From a virus, in the IMG/VR virus record IMGVR_UViG_3300025011_000225, positions 1-20,362 of that record: a stretch of 20,362 nt of DNA; one strand, written 5' to 3'. Both the position numbers and the translations under genes were made by a program. Below the pieces are notes generated by a model that saw only the letters and a program-made list of their open reading frames with translations, was not told where the DNA came from and made no database searches. Positions 14,845 to 20,362 of the stretch are shown here, piece by piece. How positions within the stretch are numbered: position 1 is the stretch's first letter; each line of letters opens with the position of its first letter.

Positions 14845-15162
14845 CTATAGCAAACATAGTAATAATTGACCGAAGTGCAGAAGTTGATCTTTCCACAAAT
14901 CATCAGTCAACGCTTTTGACTTATCTTCCCTTCGAGCTTTCCATCGGTCAATGATGAAATGTCCAACGAACAGCATAGCTACTTTCCACAAATCATAATT
15001 ACCGGTTAGGAATAGCCCTGCTGTAATCGTTCCTGTCCAAATAACCGAATGAGCGAAAAGTAAATAATCGTATTTACCCTTGAAGTTTGCAAGGAACTCG
15101 CCTTGTAATGGAAAGTCAGCGATAAAGTGGAGCCAAAATAAAATCACAAACTGAAATACCAC
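14845..15162 (-). CDS. DUF3307 membrane protein
   Basis: A 105-residue protein starting at GTG 15160-15162, with AAGGAG about 11 bases upstream. It has the DUF3307 signature: H-F-I-A-D-F-P-L-Q at 12-20, a Lys after it, a His in the next helix (LLFAHSVIW) and H-F-I-I-D-x2-K near 67-74, then D-Q-L-L-H-F at the C-terminus. Three or four membrane helices span about 4-18, 34-54, 58-72 and 93-105. The His and Asp residues in membrane segments suggest metal or proton handling, but the family's function is unknown. It is found in phages and bacteria. Here it sits between regulatory and packaging genes. Confidence 0.75.
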   Translation of the reverse strand: MVFQFVILFWLHFIADFPLQGEFLANFKGKYDYLLFAHSVIWTGTITAGLFLTGNYDLWKVAMLFVGHFIIDRWKARREDKSKALTDDLWKDQLLHFGQLLLCLL

Positions 15163-15317
15163 CTTAAATAATTCTCCTTTTCATGTTCATATTTAACGTT
15201 GCTTACTACGTTTAACAGAACGCCTATAAACTCATTGCCTGTCCTTAACGATGGACAAGGTTAAAACATGGTAGAATCAAGGGTTTTATTTAAAAAGAAT
15301 GATAATAAGAGAAACGA

Positions 15318-15485
15318 TTAAACTTTCATTCCCAATTCATCCATAGCCTTATCAACTAACTCCTTGGCGTTAGGACTCATGGCGGTAGAGCAAACTGCAT
15401 ACATCATACACTTTCTACACAACCCCCTACCCTCCCTGAACTCATACTCTGTTACTGAACAAGATTCCATATCTTCTAGCTTCAT
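15318..15485 (-). CDS. Small protein with CxxC-x5-C motif
   Basis: A 55-residue protein with AAAGGAGATT before ATG 15483-15485. Cysteines at 9, 23, 26 and 32 make CRKCMMYAVC (C-x2-C-x5-C) plus one more upstream, a likely zinc or iron-sulphur site. The C-terminal 20 residues are an acidic helix (ELVDKAMDELGM). The same C-x2-C-x5-C spacing appears in the partial gene at the right edge of the window. Twin palindromic operator-like sites lie just upstream of its binding site, so its expression is probably regulated. Function unknown. Confidence 0.6.
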   Translation of the reverse strand: MKLEDMESCSVTEYEFREGRGLCRKCMMYAVCSTAMSPNAKELVDKAMDELGMKV

Positions 15486-15517
15486 TTGCAATCTCCTTTA
15501 ATTATTAACATTAAAAA

Positions 15518-15557
15518 TGAGGTAAATTTACCTCAGAAGTGCGGTAATTCTACCTCA
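15518..15557. promoter_or_regulatory. Twin palindromic operator-like sites
   Basis: TGAGGTAAATTTACCTCA (15518-15535) is a perfect 18-bp palindrome. Four bases later comes TGCGGTAATTCTACCTCA (15540-15557), the same site with three changes. Centres are 22 bp apart, about two helical turns, as for cooperative dimer binding. They lie between the RepL-like gene and the Cys-rich gene, before the latter's ribosome binding site. The binding protein is unknown; the winged-helix product just upstream is a candidate. Confidence 0.65.
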
Positions 15558-15635
15558 AAAAATAATGGCATCAAACCCTTGCAGCAGTAAGGATAGGAGT
15601 ACTTTTTTCATTTCGGCTAACTCTTACTCTTATAC

Positions 15636-16130
15636 CTATACGGCGTTCTTTATCTGTTTGTTAGTTAAAATCGAAGTTACCTTTTTACCAGCCTTAAATG
15701 CCATTAGATTATGATCAATCTTACAGCGTCTATGGAACTCAGAATCAAACAAGTTAAAAAGGTAGGCGGGCACTTCTCCCATCTGAAACAGAAAGGGGTT
15801 CATATAATAAATTTCCTTATCTCCACTCTTCCATAATCCAAAGGCATTCTTTTTCATAAGCAATTTAACTACCTTGCGAATATTGGAACGGTCAATACCT
15901 GTTTCGTCTGCCATTTGTTCTATACCCATATAATCTCCATTAGGTGCTACAACCGCATTCGTATTCAGTTGCAAAAACATCGACAGCCTATGCAATGTCT
16001 TTTCTTCAGCAGGGGTAAAAACATCTTTCTTATTCACGTATCTCCACACCTCCAACATTGTCTTTATAAATCGTTCAGACTTTTGGTAATGGATTTCTCC
16101 AGTCTCTATGTTTGCAAATTTATTTCTCAT
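15636..16130 (-). CDS. RepL-like winged-helix DNA-binding protein
   Basis: A 164-residue protein with a strong AGGAGGTGAT site and ATG 16128-16130. The N-terminus (FANIETGEIHYQKSERFIK) and spacing match RepL-type plasmid or phage initiator proteins. Residues 66-112 form a winged helix: YMGIEQMADETGIDRSNIRK is the helix-turn-helix, and FGLWKSGDKEIYYMNPFLF the wing. The C-terminus (about 140-164) is basic and may bind DNA. It could initiate replication or act as a transcription regulator; the adjacent palindromes suggest regulation and the repeat-rich DNA beyond its start suggests an origin. I cannot choose between these. Confidence 0.7.
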   Translation of the reverse strand: MRNKFANIETGEIHYQKSERFIKTMLEVWRYVNKKDVFTPAEEKTLHRLSMFLQLNTNAVVAPNGDYMGIEQMADETGIDRSNIRKVVKLLMKKNAFGLWKSGDKEIYYMNPFLFQMGEVPAYLFNLFDSEFHRRCKIDHNLMAFKAGKKVTSILTNKQIKNAV

Positions 16131-16796
16131 AAGGTTGTATCACCTCCTGATGTAAGGCATGCCAAAAAACCCTCATAAATATATAAGAGGTGGGTAGCTT
16201 TGTTTAAAGGTACTCAGATGCTTCAATGGTATGGGGGGTATAGATTTAATCCTGTATCCAATACGGACATTGTTGGCACTGCATATATGTTCCCTCAGGT
16301 GGACAGTAGTTATTGTTGTAGCACATATGAATCAGCTCCTAGCAGAATTAGTTATGAGGTGTTATGGAGATTATTCTTTATATAGAAATTGATTATGATT
16401 AGTTATAGAGATATATACACAGATCACCCCTTTACCCGGCTGTCAGTTCGTGCCCAGGGGGAGGGTCTAAATTCAGGATTTGGCACTACCTCAGCACTCC
16501 GGGATCACAACAGCCCGGTCACAGCAGAGCCAGACAGCAGAGAAAGAGTATAAGCCAAAGGAGCAGCACAACAGATGCCATCCAGCCAAAGCAACAGCTA
16601 CACTCGGCATGGCATCTACCAATCATAACAGCCAGCTACCGCGAATGTGACACAAGGGTATTCTGGCACATTCACAATCAACCTATAGGCGGATCACAGC
16701 GGTTTGCTATTGATAATGCCCTCTAAATGAGAATAGAATGGATAAAATCCACCACTGACGGACATTTAACGTGGGGATTTACTCCGCACGTTGCCA
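16131..16796. other. Repeat-rich non-coding region between terminase small subunit and RepL-like gene
   Basis: This 666-base stretch contains no convincing gene. The right half is CAG/ACA-rich with short direct repeats (ACAGCAGAG at 16521-16529 and 16534-16542; CACAACAG at 16506-16513 and 16567-16574; GATCAC three times). Inverted repeats: CCGGG/CCCGG at 16499-16518, AGATGCCAT/ATGGCATCT at 16573-16617, GAATGTG/CACATTC at 16643-16673, and AACGTG/CACGTT at 16768-16792. It directly adjoins the terminase small subunit stop, so a packaging recognition site or replication origin is plausible. Some frames of 35-61 codons exist but lack support. Confidence 0.45.
16164..16190 (-). terminator. Possible terminator or attenuator before the RepL-like gene
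   Basis: CCTC-TTATATATTTAT-GAGG followed by GTTTTTT on the leftward transcript, ending about 20 bases before the RepL-like ribosome binding site. The stem is only four GC-containing pairs, so it is weak. Confidence 0.3.
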
Positions 16797-17324
16797 CTAC
16801 TCCTTAGCCTCAATATCCACTACCTCACCCTGAATTTGCGCTCTCTCCATTATCTCAGCCATGAGCCTAAGATCCTCATCTGAGTATGCAGAGACAGCCT
16901 GGATGAGCAGAGGGCCGCCGTTGGGGCCGGTGTTTTCTACTGTTTGGACATCTTTCCAGCCGTAGTTCTTGAGGGCAAAGATGGCACCTTGAGGAGATTT
17001 GGCTTGGAAGAGCTGCTTTTCGGCGTAATTGTGGCATCTGAGCTTCGCACGAACGATAGTGTCACGATGCTCTTTTGTATATCCTTCACTAGTTCCATCT
17101 TGAATGTTCATTAAAACCTCTCTACTAGCATTTAACGCCAACGCCAACCCGGTAATAGTAAAAGGTTCTACTTGTATCTTCTTTCCTGTTTCAGCATCTA
17201 TCTCGAAACAAGAGTCGAAAAAAGCATCTATCTTAGTTTGTAACTCTTCTACAGAAGGAAACTTTAGATTCTTTTCTCCACCCCTATTACCCAACGCATA
17301 CTTATTACCCACTGCAGCCGCCAT
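16797..17324 (-). CDS. terS: Terminase small subunit
   Basis: A 175-residue protein. ATG 17322-17324 is preferred over 17336 because GGATGGTGAT precedes it closely. Residues 20-90 have the small-subunit layout: FPSVEELQTKIDAFFDSCFE, then a helix-turn-helix-like segment (ITGLALALNASREVL) and a charged helix. The stretch YAEKQLF, then P-Q-G-A-I-F-A-L-K-N-Y-G-W matches the oligomerisation core of gp3-like small terminases. The C-terminus is acidic (QGEVVDIEAKE). It recognises viral DNA and hands it to the large subunit, which is about 2.1 kb further along the same strand. Confidence 0.85.
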   Translation of the reverse strand: MAAAVGNKYALGNRGGEKNLKFPSVEELQTKIDAFFDSCFEIDAETGKKIQVEPFTITGLALALNASREVLMNIQDGTSEGYTKEHRDTIVRAKLRCHNYAEKQLFQAKSPQGAIFALKNYGWKDVQTVENTGPNGGPLLIQAVSAYSDEDLRLMAEIMERAQIQGEVVDIEAKE

Positions 17325-17408
17325 ACTAATCACCATCCTATAACATAGTTGTTCGCTGACAAACGAGCCATATCTACTTGATATACTAATAACTAAATTA
17401 CTACTAAT

Positions 17409-17537
17409 CTACCAAATCCAATAAGCCCCAACGCCAAATACCCGCACCACTAAATCATGAATCAACCCAACGCTAAGAAATAAAGCAGATACCATACACA
17501 TCTTCATATCAAATTTAACCCAACTCTTAACACTCAT
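17409..17537 (-). CDS. Small probable membrane peptide
   Basis: A 42-residue frame starting at ATG 17535-17537, about ten bases after the stop of the 62-residue gene, with GAGTGG as a weak site. It has one hydrophobic segment (MCMVSALFLSVGLIH, then VVRVFGVGAYWIW). The ending and the coupling to the preceding gene make it plausible, but there is no homology signal. It could be a small membrane toxin-like or host-interacting peptide, or chance. Confidence 0.35.
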   Translation of the reverse strand: MSVKSWVKFDMKMCMVSALFLSVGLIHDLVVRVFGVGAYWIW

Positions 17538-17549
17538 GTTTATCGCCAC

Positions 17550-17738
17550 TCATTTCTCATCGTCAATAGGTATTCCGGTGATAATAAAGTCCGTTAAATC
17601 TATCGTAAAACCAATCGCATATATCAATTTACTCAACTCTAACCCAGTTTGATAAGGATCTCCAATACTTTGTATCCTTAATAGCTCTACATGTATTTTA
17701 CATAGTACATCGTTAAATGATTCATCTCTTATAAACAT
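17550..17738 (-). CDS. Unknown 62-residue protein
   Basis: The start at ATG 17736-17738 has a strong AAGGAGGTG site with a long (12-base) spacer. The protein begins MFIRDESFNDVLCKIHVELL and continues with an amphipathic helix and a hydrophobic segment (LIYAIGFTIDLTDFIITGIP), ending with an acidic DDEK. It may be a small membrane-associated or oligomeric protein. As the first gene of the leftward block it begins near the divergent promoter region, so it may be expressed at the switch between early and late transcription. No family recognised. Confidence 0.6.
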   Translation of the reverse strand: MFIRDESFNDVLCKIHVELLRIQSIGDPYQTGLELSKLIYAIGFTIDLTDFIITGIPIDDEK

Positions 17739-17975
17739 ATAACCAGCACACCTCCTTAATATCTCACCGCAAGCCCTACAATCAACCCTAAGCCCACTAC
17801 TAAGTAATCCGATAGCAATCTACTCAATGACTTAATAGCACTTTTAAAACATTGCTTATATAGAGCAACGCAAAGACAAAATAAACTTAACAATATTTGA
17901 TAAATGCCATTGCATAATTCAATGAGCTATGTTATTGTTATTCCATCGAACAAAAATAACGAGGAGGAAACAACA
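17739..17975. promoter_or_regulatory. Divergent intergenic region
   Basis: This 237-base stretch lies between the leftward and rightward blocks. Besides the rightward promoter at 17910-17938 it contains an inverted repeat TTGCT-N7-AGCAA (17852-17868), a possible repressor site. A leftward frame with a hydrophobic end exists at 17761-17900 but has no binding site. A leftward promoter is expected here, but I could not pick one confidently. Confidence 0.4.
17910..17938 (+). promoter_or_regulatory. Extended -10 promoter for the ArdC gene
   Basis: TTGCAT (17910-17915), 17-base spacer, TATTGT (17933-17938) with TG one base before it (extended -10). It points into the ArdC gene, whose GAGGAGG site lies downstream. 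Confidence 0.5.
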
Positions 17976-18833
17976 ATGGCTAAAGCAACCACTAAGTCAG
18001 CCCAATCAGCACCGAAGCAAAATGTCTACGAAATGGTAACTGAACGCATCATTAAAAAATTAGAATCAGGTGTTATCCCTTGGCATAAACCTTGGAACTC
18101 ATCCGGTGCAGTAGCTTGGGATACCCAAAGAGAATATCGCGGCATCAATGCAATGCTACTTGAACCCGGCGAATATGCTACCTTCAATAAAATCAAGGAA
18201 TCAGGTGGCAAGGTAAAAAAAGGAGCTAAAGGCCAAATGGTAGTATTCTGGAAAATGTTCGAGAATGAATCAGATCCCGATAAGAAAATCCCCTTCCTGC
18301 GCTACTTCACGGTCTTTGAAATCAACACCCAGGTCGAAGGAATGAAGTCCAAGCGCAAAGAAGCAGTAGCCAACGAACATAACCCGATTGAATCAGCCGA
18401 GCAAATAAAAGAAGCCTACCGGAATTGCCCTCCGATAAGCTACGCGCCAGGTAAAGCCTTCTACCAACCCTCCAATGACTCAATAAGTGTACCAGATATT
18501 AATGACTACAACAACCCCGAAGAGTTCTATTCCACCATGTTCCACGAAATGGTACATAGCACAGGACATAAGTCGAGATTGAACCGGGCCGGGATAACTG
18601 GGATTGCAGCTTTCGGAAGCGAAACCTACTCTAAGGAAGAATTAGTCGCAGAGATTGGAGCAGCGATGCTTTGTACGGTCGCAGGAATTGACCAAGCAAC
18701 CTTTGAAAACTCCGCATCTTATGTCTCATCATGGCTTAGAGTATTAAAGGGAGATCCCAAGCTCGTAGTATTCGCAGCAAGTCAAGCGCAGAAAGCAGCC
18801 GATCACATCCGGGGTATCAAGGCAGAATATTAA
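17976..18833 (+). CDS. ardC: ArdC-type antirestriction protein
   Basis: A 285-residue protein starting at ATG 17976 behind GAGGAGG; the upstream in-frame ATG at 17904 has none. Residues 15-115 are the ArdC N-terminal ssDNA-binding domain: YEMVTERIIKKLESGVIPWH, W-D-T-Q-x-x-Y-R-G-I-N, and GGKVKKGAKG (78-87) before V-V-F-W-K. Residues 180-280 are a zincin-like metallopeptidase domain with HEMVH at 190-194 and a possible third ligand Glu at 222 (EELVAEIGA). ArdC proteins bind single-stranded DNA and protect incoming DNA from restriction, usually as the first gene expressed. It opens the rightward cluster. Confidence 0.88.
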   Translation: MAKATTKSAQSAPKQNVYEMVTERIIKKLESGVIPWHKPWNSSGAVAWDTQREYRGINAMLLEPGEYATFNKIKESGGKVKKGAKGQMVVFWKMFENESDPDKKIPFLRYFTVFEINTQVEGMKSKRKEAVANEHNPIESAEQIKEAYRNCPPISYAPGKAFYQPSNDSISVPDINDYNNPEEFYSTMFHEMVHSTGHKSRLNRAGITGIAAFGSETYSKEELVAEIGAAMLCTVAGIDQATFENSASYVSSWLRVLKGDPKLVVFAASQAQKAADHIRGIKAEY

Positions 18834-18845
18834 TCCATAAGGCCA

Positions 18846-18865
18846 GCCGGGAGCCAATACCCGGC
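18846..18865 (+). other. GC-rich hairpin before a ribosome binding site
   Basis: GCCGGG-AGCCAATA-CCCGGC is a perfect 6-bp stem. It lies one base before GAAAGGAG of the next gene and closely resembles the hairpin before the rightmost gene (20260-20275), so it is probably a regulatory or processing element. Confidence 0.5.
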
Positions 18866-18882
18866 GAAAGGAGCAAGCGCGC

Positions 18883-19080
18883 ATGATTAATGTAGGCGAT
18901 AAGTTTATTGGCACTGTTAACGGTATGAAGTTTGAGGTTATAGAGTTTAGATCCGCTCGCAAAGATGTGGGATTGCAACCAGATTACATATTGCGTTATG
19001 GAACTAACGACAAGGTTATTAGCGCAACTCAAAACCTCTTAGATTGGTTATTAAAGTCTGGGGGATTAATTAATGACTAG
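18883..19080 (+). CDS. Unknown 65-residue early protein
   Basis: ATG 18883 has AAAGGAG nine bases upstream, just after a GC hairpin. The protein begins MINVGDKFIGTVNGMKFEVI, a small beta-barrel-like pattern (G-D-K-F, then G-x-K-F-E-V), and continues with a strand and a helix ending in LLKSGGLIND. This resembles small SH3-like or OB-like folds, but no family is assigned. Its stop overlaps the next gene's start by eight bases, so the two are translationally coupled and probably work together. Confidence 0.55.
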   Translation: MINVGDKFIGTVNGMKFEVIEFRSARKDVGLQPDYILRYGTNDKVISATQNLLDWLLKSGGLIND

Positions 19081-19240
19081 TGGAGGAAAACGCCCCGGAG
19101 CAGGCCGCAAACCAGTTTCAGAAAAAGCCACTAACCGCACGATCCGCATGACAGACGCAGAATGGGAAACCATACGCCAACTAGCCATAGCATCAGGGCA
19201 AACAATATCAGACTACATCCGAACTAAGGCCACCAAATAA
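19073..19240 (+). CDS. Ribbon-helix-helix-type small regulator
   Basis: A 55-residue protein whose ATG (19073-19075) overlaps the end of the previous gene; GGGGGAT lies upstream. The N-terminus (GGKRPGAGRKP) is the basic tail common in small phage ribbon-helix-helix proteins. A strand (NRTIRMTDAEWETI) and two helices follow, ending TISDYIRTKATK, where the second helix carries the usual hydrophobic spacing. It probably binds an operator as a dimer. A terminator overlaps its stop. The binding site is unknown; early-gene control is a fair guess. Confidence 0.65.
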   Translation: MTSGGKRPGAGRKPVSEKATNRTIRMTDAEWETIRQLAIASGQTISDYIRTKATK

Positions 19241-19250
19241 GGTGGTCTTT
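19227..19250 (+). terminator. Rho-independent terminator
   Basis: AGGCCACC-AAATAA-GGTGGTCT makes an 8-bp stem (one G-U) overlapping the stop codon, followed by TTCCTT. It ends the ArdC transcription unit. Confidence 0.6.
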
Positions 19251-19252
19251 CC

Positions 19253-19384
19253 TTATCCCCTCACAACCCCCATGACTCCACCTAAGCCCCTTACTAATCC
19301 TTCTAACGCATTCCTTCCAAAAGGATTAACAACAGGCTCAGAATACTTCCCTTCTATAAAGCGATCATTCCTAAAAAGAATTTA
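19253..19384 (-). pseudogene. Possible remnant of a small leftward gene
   Basis: A 43-codon open frame on the minus strand has no start codon but a convincing protein-like C-terminus (VVNPFGRNALEGLVRGLGG). Upstream, ATG 19395-19397 with AAAGGGG reads MRYLLNSF and stops at 19371, in the other phase. A +1 shift at the TTTTT run would join the two. It may be a gene broken by a one-base change, a programmed shift, or chance; it lies antisense in the gap before the next early promoter. Confidence 0.25.
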
Positions 19385-19405
19385 ACAAATATCTCATTTT
19401 ACCCC

Positions 19406-19434
19406 TTTACATTCCGTTACGTATCGTATATACT
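19406..19434 (+). promoter_or_regulatory. Strong SigA-type promoter of the second early unit
   Basis: TTTACA (19406-19411), 17-base spacer, TATACT (19429-19434): five of six matches in each box with optimal spacing. A leader of about 58 bases follows before ATG 19499. Confidence 0.8.
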
Positions 19435-19453
19435 AAGATCAATCAAACAAGTT

Positions 19454-19469
19454 GCTTGCGGATCACAAA
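19454..19469 (+). repeat. Leader repeat, copy 1
   Basis: GCTTGCGGATCACAAA lies in the leader of the 85-residue gene and matches GCTCGCGGATCTCAAA at 19928-19943 in 14 of 16 bases. Both precede a ribosome binding site in the same unit, suggesting a shared protein- or RNA-binding element. Confidence 0.5.
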
Positions 19470-19498
19470 GGGGATCGAGGCGTAAAGGAGTTTTCCAA

Positions 19499-19756
19499 AT
19501 GATTAAATCTAATGCAATAGAACTTAAGCATAAAATCGAGAATCGCCATACCTTCGAACCTATTAACCTTAAGTGCAATGGCGGATTCGGTTATGGCGCA
19601 GGAGTATTGAACTTCGAAGACTCGGGAGATAACCAAAACGGCGTTTGGATGTTTTCTAACGGTCAGGCTGGCGGAAGCTTTGAAGCTGAAGAAGAATTTG
19701 TTTTAATGGTAATCGGAAGCAATTACCAGAACATCAAGGATTATTTCAAATCTTAA
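19499..19756 (+). CDS. Unknown 85-residue early protein
   Basis: ATG 19499 follows GTAAAGGAG and is the first gene of a strong promoter. The protein begins MIKSNAIELKHKIENRHTFE and has a Gly/Asn-rich beta core (GGFGYGAGVLNFEDSG, then W-M-F-S-N-G-Q-A-G-G), ending with a helix (NYQNIKDYFKS). No family recognised. The strong promoter and leader repeats suggest an early, abundant product, possibly a host-takeover or anti-defence factor; this is inference from position. Confidence 0.55.
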   Translation: MIKSNAIELKHKIENRHTFEPINLKCNGGFGYGAGVLNFEDSGDNQNGVWMFSNGQAGGSFEAEEEFVLMVIGSNYQNIKDYFKS

Positions 19757-19771
19757 GGAGGTATGTGGCCA

Positions 19772-19909
19772 ATGGCAGCTAAAGTGATTCTAAAATTCGA
19801 TGTCTTTCCCTCGGAAAAAGAGCGTCTCGAAGCAATCTGTAACCGCCTCCATATAAGCAAAATTGAGTTCCTGCGCCAAGCAATGGCTGAAGCGGAAAAG
19901 CAATCATAG
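19772..19909 (+). CDS. Ribbon-helix-helix-like 45-residue protein
   Basis: ATG 19772-19774 is ten bases after AAGGAGG; the earlier in-frame ATG at 19763 sits directly on the site and is less likely. It begins MAAKVILKFDVFPSEKERLE, a strand then two helices (EAICNRLHISKIEFLRQAMA), the ribbon-helix-helix pattern. It may be a small repressor of the early unit. A hairpin (GAGGGAA-TTTTC-TTCCCTC) overlaps its stop and lacks a T-run. Not the same family copy as the 55-residue one, as it lacks the Gly-Arg-Lys tail. Confidence 0.55.
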   Translation: MAAKVILKFDVFPSEKERLEAICNRLHISKIEFLRQAMAEAEKQS

Positions 19910-19927
19910 AGGGAATTTTCTTCCCTC
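19909..19927 (+). other. Hairpin at the end of the 45-residue gene
   Basis: GAGGGAA-TTTTC-TTCCCTC forms a 7-bp stem directly on the stop codon. No T-run follows, so it is more likely a processing or stability element than a terminator. Confidence 0.4.
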
Positions 19928-19964
19928 GCTCGCGGATCTCAAACACGTTGAGGTATACGAGCGA
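19926..19964 (+). other. Two-tier hairpin leader before the 83-residue gene
   Basis: TCGCTCG pairs with CGAGCGA (outer 7 bp), and inside CTCAA pairs with TTGAG around ACACG, separated by a five-base internal loop on each side. It includes leader repeat copy 2 (19928-19943). Confidence 0.5.
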
Positions 19965-19991
19965 ACGAAGAAGATGAAAGAAGGAATTAAG

Positions 19992-20243
19992 ATGAACTTT
20001 CAAGAATCAAACGCCAACCTCGATGAACTCATAAAATTCTACTTACCCCAGGATTCCACCGTAACCAGCGTTAACCTATCCAACCGATTCGGCAGTCTAT
20101 TCGCAGATGTCCATTTCACCGTAACCGAGGAGTACAAGAAAGCCAACGACCTCACCTATGCAAATCGCATTATGCAAATCAGACTCATAAAGAGCGAGGA
20201 TGACAAAGGCTTACCCATCGGGGCATTTGCGGATAGATCGTAA
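19992..20243 (+). CDS. Unknown 83-residue early protein
   Basis: ATG 19992 is preceded by GAAGGAATTAAG; a longer frame from 19863 reads through the 45-residue gene in another phase and is rejected as start. The protein begins MNFQESNANLDELIKFYLPQ, has a strand-rich middle (TSVNLSNRFGSLFADVHFTV), and then a Lys-rich helix and a strand with QIRLIKSEDDKG. No family recognised. It follows a folded leader and ends 49 bases before another small gene in the same direction. Confidence 0.55.
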   Translation: MNFQESNANLDELIKFYLPQDSTVTSVNLSNRFGSLFADVHFTVTEEYKKANDLTYANRIMQIRLIKSEDDKGLPIGAFADRS

Positions 20244-20259
20244 TTTAACCTAAAGCCAA

Positions 20260-20275
20260 GCCGGGCTAAATCGGC
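20260..20275 (+). other. Hairpin before the rightmost gene
   Basis: GCCG-GGCTAAAT-CGGC, followed two bases later by TAAGGAGG. The same GCCGGG...CGGCG-AAGGAG arrangement occurs before the 65-residue gene (18846-18865). Confidence 0.4.
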
Positions 20276-20292
20276 GTAAGGAGGAACGATCT

Positions 20293-20362
20293 ATGTCTAA
20301 AGTTTGTAAAACCTGTTGCCTAAAAGACATTTGCAACAAAAAGTTTTGTGCATGGGGAAAGG
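20293..20362 (+). CDS. Cys-rich protein, cut by the right edge
   Basis: ATG 20293 follows TAAGGAGGAACG and the frame is open to the end of the window. The visible 23 residues carry five Cys, with C5-x2-C8-x5-C14 then C19 (VCKTCCLKDIC...FCAW). The same C-x2-C-x5-C spacing is seen in the leftward gene at 15318-15485. A small zinc- or metal-binding protein is likely; the rest of the gene is outside the window. Confidence 0.55.
   Translation, partial: MSKVCKTCCLKDICNKKFCAWGK

Noticed and set aside
16200-16385. Rightward 61-codon frame from a TTG, with an AGAGGTGG-like site before it
   Set aside because: Composition is not like the neighbouring genes, the start is a weak TTG, and no domain is visible. 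Kept as part of the non-coding region.
16431-16470. tRNA-like GTTCG segment with flanking C and G runs
   Set aside because: No acceptor or anticodon arms can be folded; only a short C-run/G-run pairing exists.
16519-16626. Leftward 35-residue frame with a strongly hydrophobic Leu/Cys segment
   Set aside because: The complement of CAG/ACA-rich DNA gives Leu/Cys codons by chance, and there is no ribosome binding site. Worth a look only if relatives keep it.
16480-16650. Rightward 56-residue frame, Gln/Ser/Thr-rich, in the CAG-rich stretch
   Set aside because: It follows from the CAG/ACA base bias. The start would be TTG with a poorly spaced site, and the many short repeats argue for DNA function.
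17761-17900. Leftward frame ending in a hydrophobic stretch (SDYLVVGLGLIVGLAVRY)
   Set aside because: No start with a ribosome binding site; it lies in the divergent promoter region.
19863-19991. Longer N-terminus of the 83-residue protein
   Set aside because: The extension reads the 45-residue gene out of phase and lacks a binding site; the start at 19992 has one.
1-20362. CRISPR array, insertion sequence or tRNA genes
   Set aside because: No regularly spaced repeats, transposase frame, terminal inverted repeats or tRNA fold were seen by eye; a tRNA scan could still find a weak one.

Overview
The window looks like part of a double-stranded DNA tailed phage, or a prophage of one, from a low-GC Gram-positive (Bacillota) host. 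The evidence is strong AAGGAGG-type ribosome binding sites, SigA-like promoters, a full head-packaging gene set, and small proteins typical of Bacillota phages. No tape-measure or tail-tube gene lies between the major capsid gene and the distal tail genes, so a short-tailed (podovirus-like) virion is the best guess. No integrase, lysis or polymerase gene is visible, so temperate or virulent lifestyle cannot be decided.

Layout. About 17.7 kb is read leftward (minus strand). In order of transcription it holds: two small unknown genes; the terminase small subunit; a 666-base repeat-rich non-coding stretch; a RepL-like winged-helix protein; a small Cys-rich protein preceded by twin palindromic operator-like sites; a DUF3307 membrane protein; another small Cys-rich protein; the terminase large subunit; portal; a Lys-rich protein; a Tad2-type (DUF2829) anti-Thoeris protein; a tiny basic protein; scaffold; a decoration-like protein; major capsid; several small virion-type proteins; a connector-like protein; an HNH homing-type endonuclease cassette; a 604-residue tail protein; and small distal tail genes that run off the left edge. 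From about 17.9 kb to the right edge the strand switches. A rightward cluster begins with an ArdC-type antirestriction protein and continues with small unknown and ribbon-helix-helix-like proteins, probably expressed early.

How the parts fit. The leftward block packages DNA and builds the head and tail. Most capsid genes are followed by a hairpin plus T-run with no room for a new promoter, so graded read-through or RNA processing may set protein amounts. Two anti-defence genes lie in opposite arms: ArdC against restriction, and a Tad2 protein against Thoeris-type signalling. The HNH gene appears self-contained, with its own promoter, a folded leader RNA and a terminator. The least explained parts are that leader RNA, the non-coding region next to the terminase small subunit, and the set of related hairpin leaders in the early cluster.
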